A stretch of DNA of 64,000 nt from Cedecea neteri NBRC 105707 = ATCC 33855 (GCF_001571265.1 NZ_BCTL01000029.1:1-64000); one strand, 5' to 3'. Positions 39,452 through 49,659 are shown, numbered from the stretch's first letter. Notes: generated by a model from the sequence alone, not told the origin. Made by a program: numbers and translations.

Positions 39452-40894
39452 ATGAGTCAGTCACAACTCTATCCGGTGATCATGGCGGGCGGGAACGGCA
39501 GTCGCCTCTGGCCGCTGTCCCGCGTGCTGTACCCCAAGCAGTTCCTCTGCCTGAAAGGGGATCTGACCATGCTGCAAACCACCATCAATCGCCTGAACGG
39601 GGTAGAGTGCGAAAGTCCGGTGGTAATTTGCAATGAGGAACACCGCTTTATCGTCGCCGAGCAGCTGCGCCAGCTAAATAAACTGACCGAAAATATCGTG
39701 CTGGAACCTGCCGGGCGCAACACGGCCCCCGCCATTGCGCTGGCCGCCCTGGCCGCGCTGCGTAATCAGCCGCAGCAGGATCCGCTGATGCTGATCCTTG
39801 CCGCCGATCACGTTATCCAGAATGAAGAGGCTTTCCGGGAGGCGGTGCGCTGCGCGATGCCTTATGCCGAAGCAGGCAAGCTGGTGACCTTCGGTATCGT
39901 TCCGGACCTGCCGGAAACGGGCTACGGCTATATTCGCCGTGGCGCCGTGTCTAACCCGGAAAACGGCGTTGATGCGCTGGCCTTTGGCGTGGCGCAGTTC
40001 GTCGAAAAACCTGACCTTTCTACCGCGCAGGCCTATGTTGCAAGCGGCGAATACTACTGGAACAGCGGCATGTTCCTGTTCCGTGCCGGACGCTATCTGG
40101 AGGAGTTGGCGAAGTTCCGCCCCGACATTCTGGCCGCCTGTGAAAAAGCGATGGCGGGCGTTGATCCGGATCTGGATTTTGTTCGCGTGGACGAGCAGGC
40201 ATTCCTGGATTGCCCGGATGAGTCCATCGACTACGCGGTAATGGAAAAAACCGCCGATGCGGTGGTGGTGCCGATGGATGCAGGCTGGAGCGACGTTGGT
40301 TCGTGGTCTTCGCTGTGGGAAATCAGCGCCAAGAGCCCGGAAGGGAACGTACATCACGGCGACGTCATCAGTCACGAAACCGAAAACAGTTACATCTATG
40401 CCGAATCAGGCCTGGTGACTACCGTTGGCGTAAAAGACCTTGTCGTGGTGCAAACCAAAGATGCGGTGCTGATTGCCGACCGTGACCACGTGCAGAACGT
40501 GAAGAAAGTGGTGGAGCGTATTAAAGGTGACGGCCGCCACGAGCACCATAACCACCGTGAAGTTTACCGCCCGTGGGGGAAATATGACTCCATCGACGCC
40601 GGTGAACGTTACCAGGTGAAGCGCATTACCGTTAAACCGGGCGAGGGGCTTTCGCTGCAAATGCACCATCACCGCGCCGAGCACTGGATTGTGGTGGCGG
40701 GCACCGCCAAAGTCACGCTGGGGGATGAGGTCAGGCTGCTGGGCGAAAACGAGTCGGTCTATATTCCGCTCGGAGTGACTCACTGCCTGGAAAACCCCGG
40801 CAAAATCCCCCTCGACCTGATTGAGGTTCGCTCCGGTACCTATCTGGAAGAAGACGACATCGTCCGTTTCCAGGACCGCTACGGACGCATTTAA
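39452..40894 (+). CDS. manC: mannose-1-phosphate guanylyltransferase
   Basis: ManC (CpsB) makes GDP-mannose from GTP and mannose-1-phosphate, feeding gmd. The 480-aa enzyme has the pyrophosphorylase signature [19 protein letters not shown] at the N-terminus, FVEKP in the middle and a C-terminal cupin of the phosphomannose isomerase II type ([14 protein letters not shown]). Two adjacent ATGs occur, at 39449 and 39452; I take the second because of its spacing from the GGGG at 39441–39444. The difference is one residue. Confidence 0.96.
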   Translation: MSQSQLYPVIMAGGNGSRLWPLSRVLYPKQFLCLKGDLTMLQTTINRLNGVECESPVVICNEEHRFIVAEQLRQLNKLTENIVLEPAGRNTAPAIALAALAALRNQPQQDPLMLILAADHVIQNEEAFREAVRCAMPYAEAGKLVTFGIVPDLPETGYGYIRRGAVSNPENGVDALAFGVAQFVEKPDLSTAQAYVASGEYYWNSGMFLFRAGRYLEELAKFRPDILAACEKAMAGVDPDLDFVRVDEQAFLDCPDESIDYAVMEKTADAVVVPMDAGWSDVGSWSSLWEISAKSPEGNVHHGDVISHETENSYIYAESGLVTTVGVKDLVVVQTKDAVLIADRDHVQNVKKVVERIKGDGRHEHHNHREVYRPWGKYDSIDAGERYQVKRITVKPGEGLSLQMHHHRAEHWIVVAGTAKVTLGDEVRLLGENESVYIPLGVTHCLENPGKIPLDLIEVRSGTYLEEDDIVRFQDRYGRI

Positions 40895-40968
40895 TTCCTG
40901 ACTAAAAAACATACTCCATGGGCCAAGAACCCGTGGGTTGGGTAACTGTTGCCCGAAGGAGCGAAATC

Positions 40969-42339
40969 ATGCAGCAACTGACCTGTTTTAAAGCCTACGA
41001 CATCCGCGGTCGCCTGGGCGACGAACTGAATGAAGACATCGCCTGGCGCATCGGCCGCGCCTACGGCGAGTACCTGAAGCCGAAAACCATCGTCCTCGGC
41101 GGCGACGTTCGTCTGACCAGCGAATCGCTGAAACAGGCGCTGGCGCGTGGCCTGCAGGACGCGGGCGTGGACGTGCTGGATATCGGCCTGTCCGGTACCG
41201 AAGAGATTTACTTTGCCACCTGGCACCTGAACGTGGACGGCGGGATCGAAGTGACCGCCAGCCATAATCCGATGGACTACAACGGCATGAAGCTGGTGCG
41301 TCAGGGCGCTCGCCCAATCAGCGGCGACACCGGCCTGCGGGACGTGCAGCGGCTGGCGGAAGCCAATGATTTCCCGCCGGTGAATGAGGCGGCGCGCGGC
41401 AGCTACCAGAGAGTGTCGGTGGTGGAAGCCTACCTTGACCATCTGTTCTCCTACATCAACGTCGGCCACATCAAACCGCTGAAGCTGGTGGTTAACTCCG
41501 GCAACGGCGCGGCGGGCCCGATTGTCGACGCCATCGAAGCCCGTTTTAAAGCACTTGACGTACCGCTGACCTTCGTGAAGGTGCACAACACGCCGGACGG
41601 CAATTTCCCGAACGGGATCCCTAACCCCCTGCTGCCGGAATGCCGCGCTGATACAAGCCATGCGGTGATTGAGCACGGGGCAGATATGGGCATCGCCTTT
41701 GACGGTGACTTTGACCGCTGCTTCCTGTTCGACGAGAAAGGGCAATTTATCGAGGGTTACTACATCGTGGGCCTGCTGGCGGCGGCGTTCCTCGAAAAAC
41801 AGCCCGGGGCGAAAATCATTCACGACCCGCGCCTGGCGTGGAACACGGTGGATATCGTCGAGCGTGCGGGGGGCAAACCGGTGATGTCGAAAACCGGGCA
41901 TGCGTTTATCAAAGAGCGCATGCGCGAAGAGGACGCCATTTACGGCGGCGAGATGAGCGCGCACCACTACTTCCGCGACTTTGCCTACTGCGACAGCGGG
42001 ATGATCCCATGGCTACTGGTGACCGAACTGCTTTGCCTGAAGGGCAAAACGCTGGGCGAACTGGTGCGGGACCGCATGGCGGCGTGGCCGGCCAGCGGGG
42101 AGATCAACAGCAAGCTGGAAACGCCGGCAGAGGCCATTGAGCGGGTACGTGCGCATTTCGGCCCGCACGCGGAAGAGATTGACCACACGGACGGCATCAG
42201 CATGGCGTTTGGCGACTGGCGCTTCAACCTGCGCAGCTCTAATACCGAGCCGGTAGTGCGCCTGAACGTGGAGTCTCGCGGGGATGAGGCGCTGATGCAG
42301 GCGCGAACGCAGGAAATTATGGCTTTGCTGAACCAGTAA
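40969..42339 (+). CDS. manB: phosphomannomutase
   Basis: ManB (CpsG) converts mannose-6-phosphate to mannose-1-phosphate for ManC. The 456-aa protein has the phosphoserine loop TASHNPMD with S98, the metal loop DGDFDR and the sugar-binding [12 protein letters not shown] 40969 follows AAGGAG by seven bases and gives the family N-terminus [13 protein letters not shown]; an in-frame ATG 51 bases upstream is in the spacer. Confidence 0.96.
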   Translation: MQQLTCFKAYDIRGRLGDELNEDIAWRIGRAYGEYLKPKTIVLGGDVRLTSESLKQALARGLQDAGVDVLDIGLSGTEEIYFATWHLNVDGGIEVTASHNPMDYNGMKLVRQGARPISGDTGLRDVQRLAEANDFPPVNEAARGSYQRVSVVEAYLDHLFSYINVGHIKPLKLVVNSGNGAAGPIVDAIEARFKALDVPLTFVKVHNTPDGNFPNGIPNPLLPECRADTSHAVIEHGADMGIAFDGDFDRCFLFDEKGQFIEGYYIVGLLAAAFLEKQPGAKIIHDPRLAWNTVDIVERAGGKPVMSKTGHAFIKERMREEDAIYGGEMSAHHYFRDFAYCDSGMIPWLLVTELLCLKGKTLGELVRDRMAAWPASGEINSKLETPAEAIERVRAHFGPHAEEIDHTDGISMAFGDWRFNLRSSNTEPVVRLNVESRGDEALMQARTQEIMALLNQ

Positions 42340-42360
42340 TCTGCCGCATCCGTGTGTTTT

Positions 42361-42552
42361 AACCCTCACCCTGGCCCTCTCCCTGGAAGGGAGAGGGGAA
42401 AATCAGGAGCCAGAACTTCCTACTCTCTCCTGAAGGGCGAGGGGATAAGGTTCCAGTAATTACCCGCTCTCCCATGTGGGGAGAGGGAATAGCCAAGCCC
42501 AGGTTATTTCCTCCCTCTCCCCCTTGGGGAGAGGGTTGGGGTGAGGGGGAAA
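42361..42552. repeat. cluster of four CTCTCCC/GGGAGAG palindromes between manB and wcaJ
   Basis: The 245-bp manB–wcaJ gap is almost filled by palindromes. CCCTCTCCC/GGGAGAGGG is at 42375–42383 and 42389–42397. An imperfect CTCTCC/GGGCGAGGGG is near 42424–42443. CTCTCCC/GGGAGAG is at 42467–42473 and 42479–42485. CCCTCTCCCC/GGGGAGAGGG is at 42513–42522 and 42526–42535. The left border has ACCCTCACCCTGG and the right border GGGGTGAGGGGG, its inverse, so the whole cluster is itself roughly symmetrical. Single copies lie at 84–111 and 35578–35611. The family resembles intergenic palindromes common in Enterobacter-like genomes. Confidence 0.8.
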
Positions 42553-42584
42553 ACACCGATGCGACAACTTTCAAAGGTAAAACG

Positions 42585-43979
42585 ATGACAAATCTAAAAA
42601 AGCGTGAGCTGCCAAAAACCAACGCATCGTTGATCTCTATGGTGCAACGTTTTTCTGACATCAGCATCATGTTTGCCGGGCTATGGATAGTTTGCAAGGC
42701 TAATGCTTTGCCCTTTCTCTACATGCATTTGCTGATGGCTTTATTAACCCTCGTTGTATTTCAGATGATCGGTGGGATGACGGATTTTTACCGTTCATGG
42801 CGTGGGGTGAAAATCTCCAGTGAGCTCTTCCTGCTGCTGCAGAACTGGACGCTGAGCATAGTTTTCAGCGCTGGGTTGCTGGCTTTTAACAGTGATTTTG
42901 ATGGTTCTTTCTGGGTGTACCTGGCCTGGTACGGTTTGACCGGCGCGGGGATGGTTATCTGCCGATCGTGGATCCGTTTTGCCGCAGGCTGGCTGCGTAA
43001 CAAAGGCTTTAATACGCGCCGCGTTGCCATTGCCGGCTCTTTGCCCGTCGGACAGGTGCTGGCGCAAAGCTTCAAGAATGAACCGTGGCTGGGCTTTAAC
43101 GTACTTGGGGTTTATGACGACGAGCCGCCTGCGGGATCGCTGGTTAGCTACATTGGCAACTTCAATACGCTAGTGACCGATGCCCGTAACGGCCAGATAG
43201 ATAAAGTCTACATTGCGATGGAGATGAGCCACGAATCCCGAATTAAAAAACTGGTGAGCGAGCTGGCGGATACCACCTGCTCCGTACTGCTGATCCCCGA
43301 TGTTTTCACCTTCAATATCCTTAATGCCCGTACCGAAGAGGTCAACGGCGTGCCGGTTGTGCCGCTGTTTGAAACGCCTTTGAGCGGCTTTAACAGCGTG
43401 CTCAAACGGCTGGAAGATATCGTGCTGTCCACTTTTATTCTGCTGCTGATTTCCCCGGTTCTGCTGTGCATCAGCCTGGCGGTGAAACTGACTTCGCCGG
43501 GGCCGGTTATCTTCCGCCAGACCCGCTACGGCATGGACGGCAAGCCAATCAAAGTGTGGAAATTCCGCTCCATGAAGGTCATGGAAAACGACGCAGTTGT
43601 TGTGCAGGCCACGAAAGGTGATTCGCGCATTACGCCGGTGGGAAGTTTCCTGCGCCGCACTTCTCTCGACGAACTGCCGCAGTTTATCAACGTGCTGCTT
43701 GGCGGCATGTCCATCGTCGGTCCTCGCCCCCATGCCGTGGCCCATAACGAGCAATATCGCGCATTAATCGAAGGCTACATGCTGCGCCACAAGGTTAAAC
43801 CGGGCATCACCGGCTGGGCGCAAATTAACGGCTGGCGCGGGGAAACGGACACGCTCGACAAGATGGAGAAGCGCGTCGAATTTGACCTGGAATACATTCG
43901 CGAATGGAGCCTGTGGTTCGACATCAAGATCGTTTTCCTGACCGTTTTCAAAGGCTTTGTTAACAAAGCGGCATACTGA
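42585..43979 (+). CDS. wcaJ: WcaJ undecaprenyl-phosphate glucose phosphotransferase
   Basis: WcaJ starts the colanic acid unit by moving glucose-1-phosphate from UDP-glucose to undecaprenyl phosphate at the inner membrane. The 464-aa protein has four hydrophobic N-terminal segments, a central Rossmann-like part and the C-terminal polyprenol phosphotransferase domain with VWKFRSMK, RRTSLDELPQF and GPRPHA. ATG 42585 gives MTNLKKRE as in E. coli; a longer frame would translate the palindrome cluster and is rejected. wzxC follows after 12 bases. Confidence 0.96.
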   Translation: MTNLKKRELPKTNASLISMVQRFSDISIMFAGLWIVCKANALPFLYMHLLMALLTLVVFQMIGGMTDFYRSWRGVKISSELFLLLQNWTLSIVFSAGLLAFNSDFDGSFWVYLAWYGLTGAGMVICRSWIRFAAGWLRNKGFNTRRVAIAGSLPVGQVLAQSFKNEPWLGFNVLGVYDDEPPAGSLVSYIGNFNTLVTDARNGQIDKVYIAMEMSHESRIKKLVSELADTTCSVLLIPDVFTFNILNARTEEVNGVPVVPLFETPLSGFNSVLKRLEDIVLSTFILLLISPVLLCISLAVKLTSPGPVIFRQTRYGMDGKPIKVWKFRSMKVMENDAVVVQATKGDSRITPVGSFLRRTSLDELPQFINVLLGGMSIVGPRPHAVAHNEQYRALIEGYMLRHKVKPGITGWAQINGWRGETDTLDKMEKRVEFDLEYIREWSLWFDIKIVFLTVFKGFVNKAAY

Positions 43980-43991
43980 CCGGAACCCAAC

Positions 43992-45470
43992 ATGAGCCTG
44001 AGAGAAAAAACCATCAGCGGTGCAAAGTGGTCCGCGATTGCAACGGTGATCATTATTGGTTTAGGGCTGGCACAGATGACGATTCTGGCCAGAACCATCG
44101 ATAACCACCAGTTTGGCCTGCTGACTGTGTCGCTGGTGATCATCGCCCTGGCCGACACGCTGTCTGATTTTGGTATCGCCAACTCGATTATTCAGCGTAA
44201 AGAGATAAGCCAGCTGGAGCTGACCACGCTCTACTGGCTGAATGTCGGGCTGGGCGTGCTGGTGTGTATCGCGGTGTTTTTACTGAGTGGGGTGATTGCA
44301 GGCGTGCTGCATAACCCGGATCTGTCGCCGCTGATTAAAACGCTGGCCTTTGCTTTTATCGTTATTCCTCACGGGCAGCAGTTTCGCGCCCTGATGCAAA
44401 AGGAGCTGGAGTTTTCGAAAATCGGCTCAATTGAGACGGTGTCCGTGCTGGTGGGGTTCAGCGTGACCGTCGCGGCAGCAATGTATTACCCGTTCGCCAT
44501 CACGGCCATCATCGGTTACCTGGTGAATACCGTTGTTCGTACCTCGCTGTTTGGCTTCTTTGGGCGCAAGATTTACCGCCCTGGTTTCCATTTTTCCCTG
44601 AAGTCGGTGAATTCAAACCTGAAGTTTGGTGCCTGGCTGACCGCCGACAGCGTGATCAACTACGTCAACACTAACCTTTCCACACTGGTGCTGGCGCGCA
44701 TTCTCGGCGCCGGCGTCGCCGGTGGCTATAACCTGGCTTATAACGTGGCCGTCGTGCCGCCGATGAAGCTCAACCCGATCATCACCCGCGTGCTGTTCCC
44801 CGCGTTTGCCAAGATCCAGGACGATACCGCGAAGCTACGGGTGAATTTTTATAAGCTGCTGTCGATTGTGGGCATTATTAACTTCCCGGCGCTGCTGGGG
44901 CTGATGGTGGTCTCCAATAACTTCGTCCCGCTGGTGTTTGGGGAAAAATGGCAGTTCATCACGCCTATCCTGCAGCTGTTATGTGTTGTTGGCCTGCTGC
45001 GTTCCATCGGGAACCCGATCGGTTCGCTGCTGATGGCAAAGGCCCGCGTGGACATCAGCTTTAAGTTCAACGTGTTCAAAACCTGCCTGTTTATTCCGGC
45101 GATTATTGTCGGCGGCCAGGTAGGCGGGGCGCTCGGCGTCACGCTAGGTTTTCTGTTTGTTCAGGTGGTTAACACCGTCCTCAGCTATTTCATCATGATC
45201 AAGCCGGTGCTGGGCTCCAGCTACCGGGAATACATCCTCAGCATCTGGCTGCCTTTTTATCTGTCGCTCCCCACGCTGATTGTCAGCGCAGGGCTTGGCA
45301 TGGCGCTGAACGGTCATCTGCCGCTGGCGGCCATGCTTGGCGTGCAGGTAGCGGCCGGGGCTGCGGCTTTTATTGTGATGATTATTTTGTCCCGCAATGC
45401 GCTGGTTGTTGAACTGAAGCGGCAGTTTTGCCGAAGCGAACGTTTGAAAGCGTTGCTTCGCGCTGGCTAA
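43992..45470 (+). CDS. wzxC: WzxC colanic acid flippase
   Basis: A 492-aa polytopic membrane protein of the MOP/PST superfamily with about 12–14 helices. It moves the lipid-linked colanic acid unit across the inner membrane. The N-terminus SLREKTISGAKWSAIAT is typical of WzxC. A 58-bp spacer with an imperfect inverted repeat (around 45475–45509) separates it from wcaK. Confidence 0.95.
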   Translation: MSLREKTISGAKWSAIATVIIIGLGLAQMTILARTIDNHQFGLLTVSLVIIALADTLSDFGIANSIIQRKEISQLELTTLYWLNVGLGVLVCIAVFLLSGVIAGVLHNPDLSPLIKTLAFAFIVIPHGQQFRALMQKELEFSKIGSIETVSVLVGFSVTVAAAMYYPFAITAIIGYLVNTVVRTSLFGFFGRKIYRPGFHFSLKSVNSNLKFGAWLTADSVINYVNTNLSTLVLARILGAGVAGGYNLAYNVAVVPPMKLNPIITRVLFPAFAKIQDDTAKLRVNFYKLLSIVGIINFPALLGLMVVSNNFVPLVFGEKWQFITPILQLLCVVGLLRSIGNPIGSLLMAKARVDISFKFNVFKTCLFIPAIIVGGQVGGALGVTLGFLFVQVVNTVLSYFIMIKPVLGSSYREYILSIWLPFYLSLPTLIVSAGLGMALNGHLPLAAMLGVQVAAGAAAFIVMIILSRNALVVELKRQFCRSERLKALLRAG

Positions 45471-45528
45471 GAACAACGAAGCGGTAAAAACCTGCTTTTC
45501 CCGTTTCGTCATAAATTTAGAGGTCAAT

Positions 45529-46809
45529 ATGAAGTTACTTATTCTTGGCAACCATACTTGCGGCAACCGCGGCGATAGCGCCATTTTGCGCGGATTGATT
45601 GATGCCATTACCACGCTTGATGACAGCGTTCATGTCGATGTGATGAGTCGCTATCCGGTGAGTTCTGCCTGGCTGCTTGGGCGTCCGGTTCTGGGCGATG
45701 GGCTGTACAAGCAAATGAAACAGCACAACAACGCTGCCGGTCTGGTCGGGCGGGTGAAAAAAGTCCTGCGGCGGAGATATCAGCATCATGTGCTGGTGGC
45801 GAAAGCGACCAACACCGGTCGGCTGCGTAATATCGCTATCCCGCAGGGGTTCATTGATTTTGTGAAATCCCTGCAGGAGTACGACGCGATTATTCAGGTG
45901 GGCGGATCTTTCTTTGTCGATCTTTATGGCGTCACGCAGTTTGAACATGCGCTGTGCAGTTTTATGGCGCGTAAACCGGTTTATATGGTCGGGCACAGCG
46001 TTGGTCCGTTCCAGGATCCGCAGTTTAACCAACTGGCGAACTACGTCTTTGGGCACGCTAAGTCCCTTATTCTGCGCGAAACCGTGAGCCTCGAGTTGAT
46101 GAAACAAAGTCAAATCGACACCAGCAAGGTTGAACAAGGCGTCGATACGGCGTGGCTGGTGGCGCAGCATGAAGAGGACTTTGTGCCGGGTTATGCGGTT
46201 AAGCACTGGCTTGGCGTGATTGCGGGCAAGAAAACCGTGGCGATTACGCTGCGCGAACTGGCGCCGTTTGATAAGCGGCTGGGCACCACCCAGGAAGCTT
46301 ACGAAAAGGCCTTTGCCGAAGTGGTGAACCGCACCATTGAACAGGGTTATCAGGTGCTGGCGCTCTCCACCTGCACCGGCATTGACAGCTATAACAAAGA
46401 TGACCGCATGGTGGCGCTCAATATCCGGCAGTACATTAAACAGCCGGACGATTATCACGTTGTGATGGACGAACTTAACGACCTTGAAATGGGCAAGATT
46501 TTTGCCGCCTGCGAACTCACGGTAGGGACTCGTCTTCATTCGGCCATTATTTCAATGAACTTCGGTACGCCGGCTATCGCCATCAACTACGAGCACAAAT
46601 CTGCCGGCATCATGCAGCAGCTTGGGATGCCAGAAATGGCCATTGATATTCGCCAGTTGCTGGACGGTTCTTTGCAGGGCGTTGTCGCTGATGTGCTTGG
46701 GCAATTACCGACGATTAACCCACGGCTTGCGACGGCGGTGAGCGCCGAGCGCGCAAACGGCATGAAAATGGTGGAATCGGTGCTTGAGCGAGTCAAGGAG
46801 GGGACATGA
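45529..46809 (+). CDS. wcaK: WcaK pyruvyl transferase-family protein
   Basis: A 426-aa member of the polysaccharide pyruvyl transferase family, GT-B-like, with LLILGNHTCGNRGDSAILRG at its start and TVGTRLHSAIISMNFGTPA near the end. It probably adds the pyruvate ketal to the terminal galactose of colanic acid. The wcaL start overlaps its stop by four bases. Function in E. coli is inferred from family and operon rather than proven in detail. Confidence 0.93.
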   Translation: MKLLILGNHTCGNRGDSAILRGLIDAITTLDDSVHVDVMSRYPVSSAWLLGRPVLGDGLYKQMKQHNNAAGLVGRVKKVLRRRYQHHVLVAKATNTGRLRNIAIPQGFIDFVKSLQEYDAIIQVGGSFFVDLYGVTQFEHALCSFMARKPVYMVGHSVGPFQDPQFNQLANYVFGHAKSLILRETVSLELMKQSQIDTSKVEQGVDTAWLVAQHEEDFVPGYAVKHWLGVIAGKKTVAITLRELAPFDKRLGTTQEAYEKAFAEVVNRTIEQGYQVLALSTCTGIDSYNKDDRMVALNIRQYIKQPDDYHVVMDELNDLEMGKIFAACELTVGTRLHSAIISMNFGTPAIAINYEHKSAGIMQQLGMPEMAIDIRQLLDGSLQGVVADVLGQLPTINPRLATAVSAERANGMKMVESVLERVKEGT

Positions 46810-48026
46810 AGGTTGGTTTCTTCCTGCTGAAGTTTCCGCTGGCTTCGGAGACTTTCGTGCTGAATCAGATCACCGCTTTTATCGACATGGGCTACGAGGT
46901 TGAGATTGTTGCTCTGCAAAAAGGCGATCTGACCAATACCCATGCGGCGTTTAAAAGCTACGGACTTTCGGAAAAAACCGTCTGGTTGCTCGATGAACCA
47001 GAAGGTAAAGTCGGCAAGCTGCAAAGCCGTGCGTTGAATACGCTCCGTGGTGGCCTGCGGAGTAGAACCTGGCGAGCCTTGAGTCGTGCCAGGTACGGCG
47101 ATGAAGCCCGAAATCTGATCCTCTCCTCAATTTGCGGCCAGCAGAAAAGGCCGCTAGAAGCCGATGTTTTTATCGCTCACTTTGGTCCGGCAGGTGTTAC
47201 GGCCGCAAAGCTTAAGGAGCTTGGCGTGCTCAACGGCAAAATTGCCACGGTGTTCCACGGCATTGATATCTCGCACCGGGATGCGCTGGCTCACTATACG
47301 CCGGAGTACAGGCAGCTGTTTGAGCGTGGGGATTTGATGTTGCCCATCAGCAACCTTTGGGCCAGCCGTCTGAAGCAGATGGGCTGTCCTGAGAGCAAAA
47401 TTGCGGTATCCCGGATGGGCGTGGATATGGATAAGTTTTCTTTAAGGCCCATGAAAACGCCGGGCTCGCCGCTGGAGATTATCTCGGTGGCGCGTCTGAC
47501 GGAAAAAAAAGGGTTACATTTTGCCATTGAAGCCTGCCGCCTGCTCAAGGCGCGCGGCGTGGCATTTCGCTACAACATCTTGGGTATTGGCCCCTGGGAG
47601 CGTCGTCTGAGGACGCTGATTGAGCAACTGCAGCTGGAAGACGTAGTCTTTATGCCGGGTTTTAAGCCGAGCCATGAAGTGAAAACGATGCTGGACCAGG
47701 CCGACCTGTTTTTGCTCCCTTCTGTCACCGGCGAGGATGGGGACATGGAAGGCATACCCGTGGCGCTGATGGAGGCCATGGCGGTTGGCATTCCCGTAGT
47801 CTCTACCGTGCATAGCGGTATTCCTGAACTTATCGACGCTGACGAATCGGGTTGGTTAGTACCGGAAAAGGACGCGTTTGCCCTTGCCGACACGCTACAG
47901 GCCGTCGCTTCCGTATCAGAAAGCGACCTGCAATTGATGCTGGACCGGGCCAGAGAGAAAGTCGCCAGTCAGTTTAATCAGCAGGTTATCTACCAGCAGC
48001 TTGCCCGTCAGCTTCAGACGCTATAA
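46806..48026 (+). CDS. wcaL: WcaL colanic acid glycosyltransferase (GT4)
   Basis: A 406-aa GT4 enzyme related to AmsK of amylovoran synthesis. The N-terminus VGFFLLKFPLASETFVLNQI and the donor site DGDMEGIPVALMEAMAVGIP are characteristic. It is expected to add one of the late sugars of the repeat. Coupled to wcaK by ATGA; 26 bases separate it from wcaM. Confidence 0.94.
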   Translation: MKVGFFLLKFPLASETFVLNQITAFIDMGYEVEIVALQKGDLTNTHAAFKSYGLSEKTVWLLDEPEGKVGKLQSRALNTLRGGLRSRTWRALSRARYGDEARNLILSSICGQQKRPLEADVFIAHFGPAGVTAAKLKELGVLNGKIATVFHGIDISHRDALAHYTPEYRQLFERGDLMLPISNLWASRLKQMGCPESKIAVSRMGVDMDKFSLRPMKTPGSPLEIISVARLTEKKGLHFAIEACRLLKARGVAFRYNILGIGPWERRLRTLIEQLQLEDVVFMPGFKPSHEVKTMLDQADLFLLPSVTGEDGDMEGIPVALMEAMAVGIPVVSTVHSGIPELIDADESGWLVPEKDAFALADTLQAVASVSESDLQLMLDRAREKVASQFNQQVIYQQLARQLQTL

Positions 48027-48052
48027 CTCATTGAATCTTATGCTGAGGACTT

Positions 48053-49477
48053 ATGTTGAAAAGCAAGCCACTGAAGCACACCTCTTTCTCTGCATCTCGC
48101 CGCAAACTGATCGCCGCAGGCTCTGTGTTAGCGGCGACATCCCTTATTCCCGGCACGGTAAAAGCTATTGGCCGGGGAACACAGGTCAACGTCAAAGATT
48201 TCTACCAAGCCGACTGGATCGCCGCGTTTAAGCAGGCATTTGCCGCAGCGGATGTTGTTGAAGTCCCGGCGGACGTTGTCTGTGACAGCATTAATACCGC
48301 GATTTTTATGCCACAGGGCAAAACGCTTCATGTGGCCGGCGGGCTGAAAGGTAACGGGAAAGGACGATTTGTACTGCAGGATAGCTGCCAGATAGTCGGG
48401 GAGGGAAAAGGGCGGTTTAACAACATTACGCTGGATGTGCGGGGATCTGACTGTACGATCAAGGGCATTGATATGAGCGGATTTGTCAATGTGGCGCAGA
48501 TTTACATCGGTGGGAAAGATAACCGCACTATGCGTAATCTGACCATCGACAATATCACGGTACATGATGCCAACTATGCCATCCTGCGTCAGGGGTTTCA
48601 CAATCGCATGGAGAATGTGCGCATCACTAACGGCCATTTTAGCCATCTTCAGGGAGATGCTATTGAGTGGAACGTGGCGATCAACGATCACGACCTGCTG
48701 ATTTCTGACCACGTTATTGACAACATTAACTGTACTAATGGAAAGATTAACTGGGGGATAGGCATCGGGCTGGCGGGGAGCACGTACAACAACAATTATC
48801 CCGAAGATCAGGCGGTAAAAAACTTCGTCGTGGCCAATATCACCGGCAGTAACTGTCGGCAACTCGTCCATGTTGAGAATGGGAAGCATTTTCTTATTCG
48901 TAACGTAAAAGCGCGCAATATTAACCCGACTTTCAGCCGCACCGCCGGGATTGATAACGCGACCGTGGCGATATATGGCTGCGATAACTTTGTGATTGAC
49001 GATGTGGATATGGTGAACAGTGCAGGGATGTTGATTGGTTATGGGGTGATTAAGGGGAATTATCTGTCTATTCCGCAAAACTTTAAGCTTAGCGATATTA
49101 AGCTCGATAATAGCGAACTGAGTAGCCCTTTACGTGGTATTCAGATTTCATCCGGCAATGCGACCTCGTTTGTGGCAATGACCAACGTCACCATGAAGCG
49201 TGCGACGCTTGAGTTTCATAACAAACCACAGCATCTTTTCATGCGTAATATCAATGTGATGCAACTTTCCACGACAGGGCCGGCGCTGAAGCTGAACTTC
49301 GATCTCCGTAAGGACGTGCGCGGCAAGTTCATGGCTAAAGATGACACGCTGCTGTCGCTGGCGAATATTCACGCGGTGAATGAAAAGGGGCAGAGCTCGG
49401 TGGATATCGACCGGATCGATCAACTTCACGTCAATAGTGAAAACCTTAATTTTACGCTCTCAAGAGTAAGTAAATAA
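48053..49477 (+). CDS. wcaM: WcaM colanic acid β-helix protein, Tat-type signal
   Basis: A 474-aa protein, last of the colanic acid operon, with a right-handed parallel β-helix predicted from repeated strands such as [19 protein letters not shown] and [20 protein letters not shown]. The N-terminus has a twin-arginine signal ([11 protein letters not shown], about 13–23, then a hydrophobic run to VKA at about 41), so it is likely exported folded to the periplasm. The fold suggests binding or processing of the polymer; the activity is not established. Base usage is more AT-rich than wcaK and wcaL. Confidence 0.92.
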   Translation: MLKSKPLKHTSFSASRRKLIAAGSVLAATSLIPGTVKAIGRGTQVNVKDFYQADWIAAFKQAFAAADVVEVPADVVCDSINTAIFMPQGKTLHVAGGLKGNGKGRFVLQDSCQIVGEGKGRFNNITLDVRGSDCTIKGIDMSGFVNVAQIYIGGKDNRTMRNLTIDNITVHDANYAILRQGFHNRMENVRITNGHFSHLQGDAIEWNVAINDHDLLISDHVIDNINCTNGKINWGIGIGLAGSTYNNNYPEDQAVKNFVVANITGSNCRQLVHVENGKHFLIRNVKARNINPTFSRTAGIDNATVAIYGCDNFVIDDVDMVNSAGMLIGYGVIKGNYLSIPQNFKLSDIKLDNSELSSPLRGIQISSGNATSFVAMTNVTMKRATLEFHNKPQHLFMRNINVMQLSTTGPALKLNFDLRKDVRGKFMAKDDTLLSLANIHAVNEKGQSSVDIDRIDQLHVNSENLNFTLSRVSK

Positions 49478-49529
49478 AAATGCAACCCCTTTTGTGACAA
49501 ATCTGAGCCAACAGGGGCCGAAATAGCGG

Positions 49530-49599
49530 TGCCAGCATATTTCGTTTGTACTTCTGTGGCGGTAGCATGAATCATTCGTTTAATAAATTCATGCTGGCA
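49530..49599 (+). promoter_or_regulatory. two competing hairpins around the galF ops element
   Basis: TGCCAGCAT (49530–49538) pairs with ATGCTGGCA (49591–49599), and AGCATGAAT (49564–49572) pairs with ATTCATGCT (49587–49595). Both are perfect nine-bp pairings and they share the 3' arm bases 49591–49595, so only one can form fully. The second uses part of ops as its 5' arm. This is the geometry of a switchable leader. Confidence 0.5.
49558..49569 (+). promoter_or_regulatory. ops-like element upstream of galF
   Basis: GGCGGTAGCATG at 49558–49569 is identical to the ops core before legB (50836–50847) and differs by one base from that before wza. The full JUMPstart is not present; 49503–49520 (CTGAGCCAACAGGGGCCG) looks like a broken relative of it. 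RfaH action on galF is inferred. Confidence 0.65.
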
Positions 49600-49659
49600 T
49601 CAGAGCACGAAAAGACTATAATCTTCCAACCATTTAGAGGTGGGACTAAGAATGACTAA
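49567..49659 (+). CDS. possible leader peptide frame starting in the galF ops
   Basis: ATG 49567 is the end of the ops core. The frame runs 30 codons (begins [14 protein letters not shown]) and its TAA (49657–49659) overlaps the galF start by eight bases, in another frame. Such an overlap would allow translational coupling. No homology is recognised and translation is unproven. Confidence 0.25.
   Translation: MNHSFNKFMLASEHEKTIIFQPFRGGTKND

Noticed and set aside
40891-41967. A 358-codon open frame on the minus strand inside manC/manB
   Set aside because: It lies antisense to the well-supported phosphomannomutase gene; long antisense frames are expected in GC-rich genes, and the product has no recognisable domain or ribosome site.
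42361-42552. Regularly spaced repeats resembling a small CRISPR array
   Set aside because: Each unit is a palindrome of varying length with irregular gaps, there are no unique spacers of equal size and no cas genes nearby.
42474-42584. A longer WcaJ starting at 42474
   Set aside because: The extension would translate the palindrome cluster; the family N-terminus begins at ATG 42585.
45475-45509. Imperfect inverted repeat (ACGAAGCGG / CCGTTTCGT) between wzxC and wcaK
   Set aside because: The arms match at eight of nine positions with a long loop and no T-run; too weak to call a terminator.
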